Shown piece after piece: positions 1 through 7,944 of a stretch of DNA of 26,521 nt. Where the stretch lies: positions 1 through 26,521 of the forward strand of contig JANQEY010000249.1 in assembly GCA_028278125.1 (NCBI GenBank). The letters are read 5' to 3'. The DNA is from a bacterium. GTDB taxonomy: Bacteria > Electryoneota > Electryoneia > Electryoneales > Electryoneaceae. The notes under the pieces were generated by a model. It did no database searches. It had not been told where the DNA came from and was given only the letters and a program-made list of their open reading frames with translations. The translations under genes and the position numbers were made by a program. Numbering within the stretch: the stretch's first letter is position 1; every line of letters begins with the position of its first letter.

Positions 1-277
1 GACCAGCATCTTCATGACTATCGATATAATGATAGTACCCTGCATCCGGTCCACCAAATTCATCGAGTTCACTCAGTGTGCGGATAATAATGCCTTCACG
101 TATGAGGATCTCTGTTTGCAGATCGGTCAGTTCTTGTCCCTGGTTGTATAACCTTTCAGCATCGTTCAGCAACGCTGAATAATCCTGATCAGACAGCGAT
201 TTAAGATTTTCGGCAACTGCAAATCCCGAAAAGCCTAAAACTAAAAACATAACTATAAAAACTTTCGCCAACTTCAT
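1..277 (-). CDS. Exported protein of unknown function, 5' part only
   Basis: Reading the minus strand from the ATG at 277 gives an uninterrupted frame of about 92 codons that runs off the left window edge. It begins MKLAKVFIVMFLVLGFSGFA, a typical Sec signal peptide (basic n-region, hydrophobic core, cleavage near AVA/E). The mature part seen is acidic and likely helical (SLSDQDYSALLNDAERLYNQ), followed by a Gly/Asp/Tyr-rich stretch. A strong Shine-Dalgarno (GGAGGGG, about 282-288 on the complement) sits just upstream of the ATG and supports this start. I do not recognise the family. The helical start resembles periplasmic proteins in general and nothing more specific. It is separated by 78 bases from the TrmB gene on the same strand, so the two could be co-transcribed. 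Confidence 0.75.
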   Translation of the reverse strand, partial: MKLAKVFIVMFLVLGFSGFAVAENLKSLSDQDYSALLNDAERLYNQGQELTDLQTEILIREGIIIRTLSELDEFGGPDAGYYHYIDSHEDAG

Positions 278-355
278 TTTCCCCTCCAGTTCCTTTCTAA
301 AATAGCGTTTATGAACCATGTATCTGGTGTTGGTTTCTAAAACAAATATGGTCAT

Positions 356-1192
356 TTATGCTGAGTTCTCTTTCAACCATTCATCACTGGGAGTAGCTTT
401 TTCCCAGAATAATTCGAAAAGTATCCCGAATGTCGTGGCAAAAGAAGCGTCATCTATAACAATCATCGAGAAGTCTTCACCAGTCGTTCCCGGGATTGAT
501 GGTACCGCTATCAGGGTTTTCTTTCGATCAAATACAAACATCTTTATGGGCAGATCATCAATTATCCTAGATTCTTCACCTTCAGATCCCAGTTTCTCTA
601 GGTTTTCAAGATTAAAATCATACCATTCCGGATGATTCATGTAAATAGAACGATGAGTTATATTTTTCTGGAGTGATTCTTGTTCAGCTTTATCCTGTTC
701 TTTCCCGCTTTCTGGGTCGGCAGCTGCAAAAGGTGGTCGTACAAACGCGAGAATTTCTGACTGGGTTTCACTAACTAAAGATATATATTTGCGACTGATT
801 TGTCTCTTGTTTCGAATAACCTCTATCGAATCAATATTCTTGTTATCGCCACTGTGATGGTTAATGAAATCGTTAAGCTGGTTGAAAACCTTGTTAGCTA
901 AACCTGTTCTATTCCGGGCTTCCCTTTCCCATTTGTTCTCCAGTGCCTGGTGAACATCTTCGGGTGGTATAGCATGAAAAAACCGTTTCCTGTTCTCTAC
1001 ACGTTCAACACAGAAACCGGAACTAACAAGCCTTTCGAGAGTCTCGTAAACTTTTGTTCTTGGTACACCGGAAATCCGGTGCAGTTCAGATGCTGATGCT
1101 TCATCCACTTGCAACAGGGAAAGATATAGTTTTGCTTCCCTCGAATTCAATCCTAGAGAGATCAAGTGTGAGGTTAATTCGGCAGTTTCCAT
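356..1192 (-). CDS. TrmB-family transcriptional regulator
   Basis: A 278-residue protein. Residues about 8-80 form a winged helix typical of TrmB: LGLNSREAKLYLSLL, then SASELHRISGVPRTKVYETL as the recognition segment, then a wing ending in a basic RKRFFHAI strand. A predicted coiled linker follows (about 85-112). The C-terminal half (about 120-270) resembles the TrmB effector-binding region, with a strand pattern around DLPIKMFVFDRKKTLIAVP. In known TrmB proteins this part binds sugars or other small ligands; the ligand here cannot be read from sequence. Length fits the family. A perfect dyad lies 23-56 bases upstream of the start and is the obvious candidate autoregulatory site. Its regulon might include neighbouring genes, but no second copy of the dyad was spotted by eye in this window. 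Confidence 0.88.
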   Translation of the reverse strand: METAELTSHLISLGLNSREAKLYLSLLQVDEASASELHRISGVPRTKVYETLERLVSSGFCVERVENRKRFFHAIPPEDVHQALENKWEREARNRTGLANKVFNQLNDFINHHSGDNKNIDSIEVIRNKRQISRKYISLVSETQSEILAFVRPPFAAADPESGKEQDKAEQESLQKNITHRSIYMNHPEWYDFNLENLEKLGSEGEESRIIDDLPIKMFVFDRKKTLIAVPSIPGTTGEDFSMIVIDDASFATTFGILFELFWEKATPSDEWLKENSA

Positions 1193-1214
1193 TTAGCCTC
1201 GAACCATGTTGAAC

Positions 1215-1248
1215 TAAATTTGTTACCCCATGTAGGGTAACAAATTTA
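1215..1248. promoter_or_regulatory. Perfect 14-bp inverted repeat, candidate TrmB operator
   Basis: The arms TAAATTTGTTACCC (1215-1228) and its exact reverse complement (1235-1248) are separated by the six bases CATGTA. The dyad lies 23 bases upstream of the TrmB start codon. On the minus strand a weak sigma70-like pair can be drawn: TTGTTA (1266-1271), 17 bases, then TAAATT (1243-1248), which would put the dyad over the -10 element. The dyad itself is seen directly. Its role as operator is inferred from position and symmetry. A terminator is unlikely because no gene ends here and the stem is AT-rich at its base. Confidence 0.6.
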
Positions 1249-1407
1249 ATCAACTATTTTCATAATAACAAGAAAAGTGACCTTGATGCTCTCATAATAT
1301 TATCGTGTTTCTAATGCTGATAATGATTTTTCATCATGGCTGTAGCTTTATAATTCGCAGGAGTAAAGCTTTGAGAAAAATTATGTTAATGAACACATCC
1401 GTGGAAC

Positions 1408-1435
1408 AAAAAATCCCCGGTTTTTCAACCGGGGA
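1408..1435 (-). terminator. Intrinsic terminator of the VWA lipoprotein gene
   Basis: The stem CCCCGGTT (1415-1422) pairs perfectly with AACCGGGG (1427-1434) around a four-base loop, and T1414-A1435 extends it to 9 bp. Read on the minus strand it is followed by six T residues (complement of A1408-1413). It begins about 26 bases past the stop codon at 1461, the classic rho-independent layout. Confidence 0.88.
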
Positions 1436-1460
1436 CTCATTTTGTGAGAAATAATTATCA

Positions 1461-2963
1461 CTAATAATATTCTGGTTCTATGTTCTCGATCAGTTGGCGA
1501 ACAAGTTCAAGTTCATCGCTATACTGTTCTTCATCGAAAACATCTCTTTCCAATTGCAGGTACATCAGGAGTATTTCAAGCAACTCAACTGCCTCGTCGT
1601 TATTATAATATTCGTAGTATAACTCACATGATTTCTGCAACGTCAGAACATACCGGGTCAGGACAGTTCCCTTGTGAACTCCAACCTGGCCAAAATGATT
1701 GTCGTCAGGATTTATAATATCAGGGCCCGAATAGATAGCCGGCAGATTCTGAATCACTTCCCTTCCGTCCGTAGTTTCATACGATATTGAAAGGTCGGCA
1801 ATCTGTGTCTGTGTGAATATTGGGGCAAATTCCTCGAATTGTCTGTCAAATTTCAGCATTACAGCTCCCTTGTTGCGGGAGAGAAATACCGTAGAAATGA
1901 ATAACTCAGCAACCTGATTTTCGGGTGAAGGGAAGCCATAAGCACCGGTGAGATCGAAATTTTCGTAAGGTTCAATTGTAACCTGCAGGTCATATGCCAG
2001 TGGGGTAACCATCATATCGAAGTCTTCAACGAACAATTCCTGTGCTCTTTCGTCATTATCCAGGTAATAATAATTTGCTCCCCTCTGTGTCGCGAAGAAG
2101 TTCATTAAATCCTGGTCGAAATTCAGTCCTACACCGAATGATGTAAGCCCGATACCATCCTCACTACCGTTGCTGACAATTCCCTGGAAATTGTCCGGTG
2201 AATAGTCCCCGGTATTTGGCAGGGCATCGGTCAACAGGATTACACGGTCAGAACGTTCATTGTCCTGGTACTCCCTGACGAAATCATATCCCTGTCTTAA
2301 CCCGACATCCATATTTGTGCCACCACCTGCCGTGATTTCCTCGATGGCATCAAACAGTTCATCTTGATTTACAGGTCTGGGTTCAACCAGGATCCACCTG
2401 TTTACATTGAACAGGACAATTGAGATGATATCATCTTCATCAAGCTGTTCAACCAGGTAGACAAGTGCCTGTTTAACCAGATCCATTTTTGTCATACCTT
2501 CGGTCGCTGATCTCTCCCTCATAGAACCGGATTTGTCAACTACAACCGAGAGATTCAGGGATTCGCGTGCGAAGGTTTCTTCCGAAATATTACTGGAAAA
2601 ACCAAGTTGGACATATAATCCTCCTTCGGGAATGGCAAATTCTCCTCCATGTCCGCAAGCGGTCTTTAAGGCAAGCACTTCATATGGTGTTTCTCCTTCG
2701 AGGGGTAGATCATATTCCGAATAGATTCCTTCAACCAGGAAGTTTTCAGGATTGGGAACGCGTCCCTCATTAATTAAAGAACGGATGTAGCTGAAATCCT
2801 GCGCTCCACCGGGTGTAGCACCGTATCCACCACCACCACCGTTATAGGATCCACCACCATCAGCTGTACCGCCTGCACCAGTTGAATCAACACTGTCGCA
2901 ACCGGTAAACATTAACAAACAAACGGAAAGAATTACTACCAGGAAAACCAAGGCGTGTCTCAT
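1461..2963 (-). CDS. VWA-domain lipoprotein (YfbK-like)
   Basis: A 500-residue protein. The N-terminus has a signal peptide with lipobox FTGC (Cys22), so it is a predicted lipoprotein. A Gly-rich tether follows (about 29-53). Residues about 57-90 resemble the short domain preceding VWA in YfbK-type proteins (YIRSLINEGRVPNPENF). The VWA domain (about 136-310) has a complete metal-ion-dependent adhesion site: DKSGS (D143, S145, S147), T216 in GGGTNMD, and D246 in LLTDALPN. A beta-rich tail and a C-terminal acidic helical part (about 430-500) follow. VWA domains bind protein partners through a divalent metal. The partner here is unknown. The start is supported by a GGGAGGTG ribosome site. The gene ends in a good terminator and lies 215 bases downstream of the TonB-receptor-like gene on the same strand. 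Confidence 0.88.
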   Translation of the reverse strand: MRHALVFLVVILSVCLLMFTGCDSVDSTGAGGTADGGGSYNGGGGGYGATPGGAQDFSYIRSLINEGRVPNPENFLVEGIYSEYDLPLEGETPYEVLALKTACGHGGEFAIPEGGLYVQLGFSSNISEETFARESLNLSVVVDKSGSMRERSATEGMTKMDLVKQALVYLVEQLDEDDIISIVLFNVNRWILVEPRPVNQDELFDAIEEITAGGGTNMDVGLRQGYDFVREYQDNERSDRVILLTDALPNTGDYSPDNFQGIVSNGSEDGIGLTSFGVGLNFDQDLMNFFATQRGANYYYLDNDERAQELFVEDFDMMVTPLAYDLQVTIEPYENFDLTGAYGFPSPENQVAELFISTVFLSRNKGAVMLKFDRQFEEFAPIFTQTQIADLSISYETTDGREVIQNLPAIYSGPDIINPDDNHFGQVGVHKGTVLTRYVLTLQKSCELYYEYYNNDEAVELLEILLMYLQLERDVFDEEQYSDELELVRQLIENIEPEYY

Positions 2964-3071
2964 GATACACCTCCCACATTTAATAAAACCGTATCGTTAC
3001 CCGAAACCGGGCTGAATGTTCAAGTATGTGTGAGAACGGGTGTTAAAAATTATGAGCAATAAGGCGGGGAT

Positions 3072-3130
3072 ACCTCCACGTACTTAAGGAACAGTCCCTG
3101 TTTGTATAACTAAAATATTATACGTGAGGT
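3072..3130. repeat. Imperfect nested inverted repeat in the gap between receptor and VWA genes
   Basis: The arm ACCTCCACGTA (3072-3082) pairs with TACGTGAGGT (3121-3130) with one bulged base. Between them are AACAG/TGTT and GTATAA/TTATAC (3104-3109 with 3118-3123) sub-palindromes. It lies past the stop of the receptor gene and about 110 bases upstream of the VWA start, so it could be part of that gene's leader or a 3' end. There is no T-run of terminator quality on either side. Confidence 0.35.
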
Positions 3131-3178
3131 GTGTTAGTCAATGATAAATCTCAACTAAATAATTTTTTGCTTGATCAT

Positions 3179-5614
3179 CTAATCCATCTCTTCATCGAAA
3201 TCGTCATTAAAACGAATATCATCCCGTCGTTTTTTACGTTCCTTGCTGAAATAGTAGTTCAACTGGAGGGTGATTGTTCTTGATCTCCTGCGGTATTCTG
3301 AGTGGGAATAAAAATTATCTGTAGTTGTTTCGGATTCATGTTTCCGGCTGTTGAACAGGTCACGAACACTAAGTGACATTGTTGCTTTACCATCCAATAG
3401 GTTCCTGCTGAAACCCAGGTCCATCATATAAACCGGTTTACGTTCTCCCTGTGCAGTTTTTCGAGGTCCCCTGTAATTAAACCGCACCTGCGCCTGGTAT
3501 AGTTTAGCAAATGTAAACTTGGAACTGAGGCGTGCAAACCAGGAATATGTGTCGGTGTCAAAGTTTGTTCCATCGTATTCGCCGCTGGTAATCGCACGGA
3601 AGGCGTTAATATTACCCTGTACCATCCACCATCTTAACAGGTTCCCACTGACAATAAATTCCGCACCGTAAGAATCACGGGTGGAAAGATTATAGGGCTG
3701 GCTGACAATGACCGAATCTTCAGCCACCTGCAGGAATTCTATGACGTTGTCCGAATAACGATAATAAACGCTCGAACTGATCGATCCGAATCCATTATGG
3801 AGTATATTCCCGATTTCATAGGACTGGGTATATTCGGGATCAAGGTTGGGATTACCACGTCGGATATTCCTGGAGTCGGCATAATTCCAGAACGGGATCA
3901 GCAGCCAGTGACGAGGTCTTCGTAATCGCTTGCTGTAGCTGAGCTGAAGTGTATTGTAAGTACTGATGTCATAATTCAGGTGGACACTGGGGAACCAGTC
4001 GAGGTAGTCCCGGTCATAAAGATCATTGGAGTCGCGAAATTCCGTACTGATTTCCGAATATTCTGTCCTCAACCCAAGCTGGTATGAGAACCCGTTCATT
4101 CTGTTTGCAAACGTAAAATACGCCGCATGGATTCCTTCCAGGTAACTCATATCGTTACTGAGATCAGCTATCTCCTCGGGAACTCCCTGGTCGACATATT
4201 CAGTTGTTGAATAATCATGGCTTAAATCACGGACATGGCTTTTTAAACCAAACTCAAACCTGCCTTCATCAGAAAACGGATTCTGGTAATCCAGTTTGAA
4301 AAGGTAACTGTTTTCTTCTTCAACGCTTGAGACTTCCTGCTCAATATCTGGATACGTATCAACATCGAACAGAGAAAATTCTTCAACAGATGACTGTTCA
4401 TCATCCGAACCTGTTTCAAACTTGAAGTCCGAAGTTAGCTGATGTCCTTCTCCATTGAAATTGCGGAAATAATTGAGCTCAAATCCGTACCAGTGGTCGA
4501 TCTCATCTTCAGGGCTGTTCCGCTGGATGTGTGAAACCAACTCGTCATCGATGTTATAATACCGGTAAACGGTTTCACTGGAGTTCTCTCGTTCACCGTA
4601 TTCATGGAAAACAAATCCGGATAAGGTGTTATTATCATCGAAAAAATATTCCAGCCCGGTGCGTGCTCGATTTGACCAGCCATTCCTCTCGAACTCGCGA
4701 TCTTCATCCAGGGTGGAAAGAGAATCGTCGTTAAAAAATTCCTGGTCTACCTTGGCTTCACCTTCATCTTTACGGATACGGAATCCGTCACGTAGAAAGA
4801 GGTTGACCTTCCCGATTCGGTAATTAACGTCAAATCCTCCACCAACGCGTCCCGGGTAACCCGCTGAGAGGTTAACGCTTCCGTTCAAGCCGGGTTTTCT
4901 TTCACGCTTCTGGATGATGTTGATAATTCCTGCGGTTCCTTCGGCGTCATACCGGGCAGATGGATTCGTGATAACTTCAATCCGGTCAATCTGGTTTGCG
5001 GGTAGTTTCTGGAGAGCGTCCGCGCTGTTTAGTCCCATCCTGCTCGATGGTTTTCCATCAATCAGGATACGGACATTCTCACTACCACGCAGGCTGACAT
5101 TACCGTCAATATCTACTGTCACCGAGGGTATGTTATCCAGGACTTCGGAGGCTGTTCCACCACCATCAATAATGGAATTATCAACTCGGTAAATTTTACG
5201 GTCTGGAGCAAGGATAGTATCGTCCCGTTTGACTGTCATTGTTACATCGGACAACGAAAGAGTAGTAGGCATCAAGTAAATCTGCTCGAGATTAATTCGA
5301 GGAGAACTGGCGTTGAGGCTGATATTTTCCAGTGATATATTTTCGTAACCCAGCATTTTCACCTGGATGGAATATGTGCCAGAAGGAAGATTTACAATAC
5401 GGAACATTCCTCTTTCATTTGAGGCTGTCCCCGATATTTCTTCACCCGTTTCGGGATCAACGACAAGGATATTCGCGGACTGGAGGGGATCTCCGGTATC
5501 TGAGTCGATGACCTGTCCACGAATCACACTCGATGGTTGGGCGTTTAAAGTTGTGGTAAATATTATTAAGCTTAAAAATATTATAAAAAACCGGTTAAAA
5601 TATTTGCCAGGCAT
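3179..5614 (-). CDS. TonB-dependent-receptor-like outer-membrane protein with N-terminal CarboxypepD-reg domain
   Basis: An 811-residue protein. Residues 1-25 are a signal peptide ending LNA/Q. Residues about 29-115 are a carboxypeptidase-regulatory-like beta-sandwich (VIRGQVIDSDTGDPLQSANI, later GMFRIVNLPSGTYSIQVKML). About 140-235 is a TonB plug domain with the conserved stretches DNIPSVTVDIDGNVSLRG, ILIDGKPSS, QIDRIEVITNPSARYDAEG and GIINII. The rest is a large barrel rich in alternating aromatic strands. It resembles the 'outer membrane beta-barrel' family of FCB bacteria that shares this N-terminal architecture. The tail after the last strand (LNYYF) is unusually long and charged (KERKKRRDD... 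to the stop). No SusD partner is adjacent, so a SusC-type glycan role is not supported. The substrate is unknown. The gene is divergent from the DUF3995-like gene across a 238-base gap. Confidence 0.9.
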   Translation of the reverse strand: MPGKYFNRFFIIFLSLIIFTTTLNAQPSSVIRGQVIDSDTGDPLQSANILVVDPETGEEISGTASNERGMFRIVNLPSGTYSIQVKMLGYENISLENISLNASSPRINLEQIYLMPTTLSLSDVTMTVKRDDTILAPDRKIYRVDNSIIDGGGTASEVLDNIPSVTVDIDGNVSLRGSENVRILIDGKPSSRMGLNSADALQKLPANQIDRIEVITNPSARYDAEGTAGIINIIQKRERKPGLNGSVNLSAGYPGRVGGGFDVNYRIGKVNLFLRDGFRIRKDEGEAKVDQEFFNDDSLSTLDEDREFERNGWSNRARTGLEYFFDDNNTLSGFVFHEYGERENSSETVYRYYNIDDELVSHIQRNSPEDEIDHWYGFELNYFRNFNGEGHQLTSDFKFETGSDDEQSSVEEFSLFDVDTYPDIEQEVSSVEEENSYLFKLDYQNPFSDEGRFEFGLKSHVRDLSHDYSTTEYVDQGVPEEIADLSNDMSYLEGIHAAYFTFANRMNGFSYQLGLRTEYSEISTEFRDSNDLYDRDYLDWFPSVHLNYDISTYNTLQLSYSKRLRRPRHWLLIPFWNYADSRNIRRGNPNLDPEYTQSYEIGNILHNGFGSISSSVYYRYSDNVIEFLQVAEDSVIVSQPYNLSTRDSYGAEFIVSGNLLRWWMVQGNINAFRAITSGEYDGTNFDTDTYSWFARLSSKFTFAKLYQAQVRFNYRGPRKTAQGERKPVYMMDLGFSRNLLDGKATMSLSVRDLFNSRKHESETTTDNFYSHSEYRRRSRTITLQLNYYFSKERKKRRDDIRFNDDFDEEMD

Positions 5615-5852
5615 CTGGATTCCTTATCGTCGCTGCCGTACCTGTAATGAGGTTCAGGTCACGAAGGTTTAAAATGAAGATACATAAAGTACCGATAGTT
5701 TAACGCTTCAAACCAGTGACGGTTTAATCGCAATTATCCAAAGGGAGCTATTGTTGGATCAAAGAAGGTTTATATGTAGTAAGAGAAATAAATGAAAATT
5801 GGGCAATCCTTTACTATATTCCTGTCGCACAATTAAACAGGAAGGCTAAAAA

Positions 5853-6356
5853 ATGGGAATTCTGAGGAAATACGCGAATATTGTCAGTAAGATTGCAGCC
5901 GTTGGCGCGGCGATATTATTAACTTTTATTGGACTGTTACACGTTATCTGGGCTTTCGGAATTTACTGGCCAGCACAAGACTACCAGGAATTTCTCAATA
6001 TGTTCTGGGGTGAAACTTCTCCAATGCCGCCGCTATGGACGGGAATTATCCTGGCTGTAGTATTTTTTATCGGGTCATATGGATATGTAAACATGGCATG
6101 GGGTAGGAGCCCGTTCTTACCAAAATGGTTATGGACTTCTGGCTTGACTGCCCTGTTTATTATAATCGGTTTACGTGGTGTCCTGGCCCCCTTGGAAATG
6201 TTTCGTGGAGAGCTGGAGCCATATAAAACCCTCAACCTGAGTGTCTACTCACCACTCTGCATTTTTATTGCCCACCTTGGAGGATTTGCCCTTTTCCTGC
6301 GGCCTGAGAAAAATGACTGGTTTAAAACTTTCATAAGGAGATTGTTTAAAAAGTAA
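5853..6356 (+). CDS. DUF3995-like four-helix membrane protein
   Basis: A 167-residue protein with four predicted membrane helices (about 14-36, 60-82, 92-112 and 129-149). Helix 1 contains FIGLLHVIWAFGIYWPA, and helices 3-4 contain IGLRGV and LSVYSPLCIFIAHLGGFAL. This His/Trp/Gly/Pro pattern and the YSPLC motif match what I remember of DUF3995 proteins, small membrane proteins of unknown function. It has no cleavable signal peptide. A ribosome site (CAGGAAGG) lies about 9 bases before the ATG. The gene is transcribed away from the receptor gene and is 74 bases ahead of the first barrel paralogue. No function can be assigned. Confidence 0.75.
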   Translation: MGILRKYANIVSKIAAVGAAILLTFIGLLHVIWAFGIYWPAQDYQEFLNMFWGETSPMPPLWTGIILAVVFFIGSYGYVNMAWGRSPFLPKWLWTSGLTALFIIIGLRGVLAPLEMFRGELEPYKTLNLSVYSPLCIFIAHLGGFALFLRPEKNDWFKTFIRRLFKK

Positions 6357-6430
6357 AAAATCCAGTTGCTAACCGTTTTAACACTGAAAATCTAAAACTC
6401 GTAAAAATTCTTTCGAGAGGGGAGAGGATC

Positions 6431-7021
6431 ATGGTTAGGAAGGTGATGGCAGCGCTGGTGATTTGTGTCTCTATTTCTTTTGTGACTTTCGCGCAATATG
6501 AAAAGGGTGACAGGGAGCTGGGATTTACGGCTGAAGCCAGGCATGTAGAATCTGATTCATATAAATATTCATATGCTGGTGATTACCTGGGATTAAACTT
6601 GTCTGCAGGTCATTTCCTGGTAAATGGACTTTCCCTGGAACCTGAAATATTCTTCTTTAAAAATTCCGGGGAGAGAATATCAAAAAGGTTTATAATAGGT
6701 AACATATCCTATACGTATAAATTTAAAAAATCAAAAGTCGCACCATTTATAAAGCTTGGGATTGGATCCGGAAATATAAAAGGAAATACAATTTCTTACT
6801 TCTGGCAGTTACCTACCTATGCCAGGATTTACAACGCTTCACTTGGACTAAAACATATGATCTCATCCAAGGTGGCAATTAAGTATGAAATTAATCATCG
6901 AAACTACAAGGATTCATACACACCCCGAGACGGTGGCTTTTCAACCTCCTCGATAACTTACGAAATATCTGACACATCACTGCTGGTTGGGCTGACCCTT
7001 TTACTGAATAGGTCAAATTAA
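6431..7021 (+). CDS. Small outer-membrane beta-barrel protein, paralogue 1 of 3
   Basis: A 196-residue protein with a signal peptide ending VTFA/Q (residue 22). The mature part is about 174 residues of alternating strands, consistent with an eight-stranded OmpW/OmpX-size barrel. Recognisable blocks are YEKGDRELGFTAEA at the mature start, SAGHFLVNGLSLEPE, SKVAPFIKLGIGSGN, NASLGLKHMISSKVAIKYEI and the C-terminal LLVGLTLLL strand. All recur in the next two genes. The start has a strong purine-rich ribosome site (GGGGAGAGG). The likely location is the outer membrane; the role (pore, adhesion or structure) is not visible. It is the first of a tandem triplicate whose gaps hold palindromic repeats. 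Confidence 0.82.
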   Translation: MVRKVMAALVICVSISFVTFAQYEKGDRELGFTAEARHVESDSYKYSYAGDYLGLNLSAGHFLVNGLSLEPEIFFFKNSGERISKRFIIGNISYTYKFKKSKVAPFIKLGIGSGNIKGNTISYFWQLPTYARIYNASLGLKHMISSKVAIKYEINHRNYKDSYTPRDGGFSTSSITYEISDTSLLVGLTLLLNRSN

Positions 7022-7089
7022 TATTCGAAGAATGACTATTCAGGTTTGAGGATAAGTGCATCGTTGATAATGGTGTCATCTCCGACTTG

Positions 7090-7151
7090 CCTGTCCGCCA
7101 AAATCTTGGCGATGGCGGAACCGGGATTTGCCCGCCAGTGTGTAGGGCGGG
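7090..7151. repeat. Composite palindromic repeat between barrel paralogues 1 and 2
   Basis: Two hairpins lie side by side. The first is the 30-base unit 7090-7119, with arms TCCGCC/GGCGGA. The second has CCCGCC (7131-7136) pairing with GGCGGG (7146-7151). The first unit matches 8674-8703 at 23 of 30 positions, and one stem pair changes C-G to A-T in a compensating way. This looks like a dispersed, structured intergenic repeat. The small overlapping frames here are not genes. Confidence 0.65.
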
Positions 7152-7194
7152 ATCCAGTGTCTTTTGTATTTAAGACTTCATTAGGGAGAGAATC

Positions 7195-7782
7195 ATGGTT
7201 AAAAGAGTAATGGCAACACTGGTGATTTCTATATTTGTCTCATTTACAGCTTTAGCTCAATATGAAAAGGGCGACTGGGAGCTGGGATTTACCGCTGAAG
7301 CGAAACAAGTCGATAAAAGGCGGGATACCAGTATCGATGTAGATTCTTATTTCGGATTGCATTTATCAGCAGGTTATTTTTTAGCCAATGGATTTTCATT
7401 AGAACCTGAATTATTTTTCTTCAACGCTTCTGACAATGGTACACCATACAAGTTTATAATTGGTAACCTTTCATATACTCTGAAGCTGAAAGAACTTAAA
7501 GTTGCTCCGTTTATGAAGGTTGGAGCAGGTAGAGGTAATACTACAGGCTGGAGATATATAGACTTACGGCAGTTTAATTATAATGAATGGATTCTTAATG
7601 CTTCGGTTGGAATGAAACACATGCTATCCTCAAATGTGGCTATTAAGTATGAAATCAACCATCGAAAATATACGGATAGATACTTTAATGACCGTGCACC
7701 AGAATACTCTTATACATATAAAATATCAGACACTTCACTTCTTGTTGGATTAACCTTGTTATTAGATAAAAAGAAAAAATAG
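7195..7782 (+). CDS. Small outer-membrane beta-barrel protein, paralogue 2 of 3
   Basis: A 195-residue protein, clearly homologous along its whole length to the gene at 6431. It has a signal peptide ending TALA/Q, the mature start YEKGDWELGFTAEA, then SAGYFLANGFSLEPELFFF, LKVAPFMKVGAGRGNT, NASVGMKHMLSSNVAIKYEI and the final strand LLVGLTLLLDKKKK. The loops between strands differ most from paralogue 1 (DKRRDTSIDVD against VESDSYKYSYA), as expected for surface loops. The ribosome site AGGGAGAG lies 5-7 bases before the ATG. The C-terminus ends in lysines after the last strand, whereas paralogue 1 ends in RSN. Outer-membrane location is predicted; function is unknown. Confidence 0.82.
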   Translation: MVKRVMATLVISIFVSFTALAQYEKGDWELGFTAEAKQVDKRRDTSIDVDSYFGLHLSAGYFLANGFSLEPELFFFNASDNGTPYKFIIGNLSYTLKLKELKVAPFMKVGAGRGNTTGWRYIDLRQFNYNEWILNASVGMKHMLSSNVAIKYEINHRKYTDRYFNDRAPEYSYTYKISDTSLLVGLTLLLDKKKK

Positions 7783-7814
7783 TTAAATAAGTAGATATTC
7801 AAAAACTAGTAGGA

Positions 7815-7830
7815 CGGGTTCGGTAACCCG
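7815..7830. repeat. Small CGGGTT/AACCCG hairpin in the gap after paralogue 2
   Basis: CGGGTT (7815-7820) pairs with AACCCG (7825-7830) around CGGT, followed by GCCTGCA. The same string AACCCGGCCTGCA follows the hairpin at 8751-8771. There is no T-run after it on the plus strand, so it is better seen as a copy of the AACCCGG repeat family than as a terminator. Weak termination of the gene ending at 7782 is still possible. Confidence 0.5.
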
Positions 7831-7944
7831 GCCTGCACTCAACTCACCGCTCTTTAGCTTATTGCCCCTTTTAGTATTCTTTCATTATTCTTAAACCTGA
7901 AAATTGGTAAACAAAATTAATTGTGATCGAAAGGGGCGAGGATC

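Noticed and set aside
318..635. 105-codon plus-strand frame opposite the end of the TrmB gene
   Set aside because: It lies antisense to a well-supported gene, has no ribosome site, and its translation shows no family features.
3072..3130. Riboswitch in the VWA gene leader
   Set aside because: Palindromes are present but no known riboswitch core was recognised.
3179..5614. SusC-type glycan importer
   Set aside because: No SusD-like gene is adjacent, and the barrel resembles the shorter OMP family with a CarboxypepD-reg domain; no substrate can be named.
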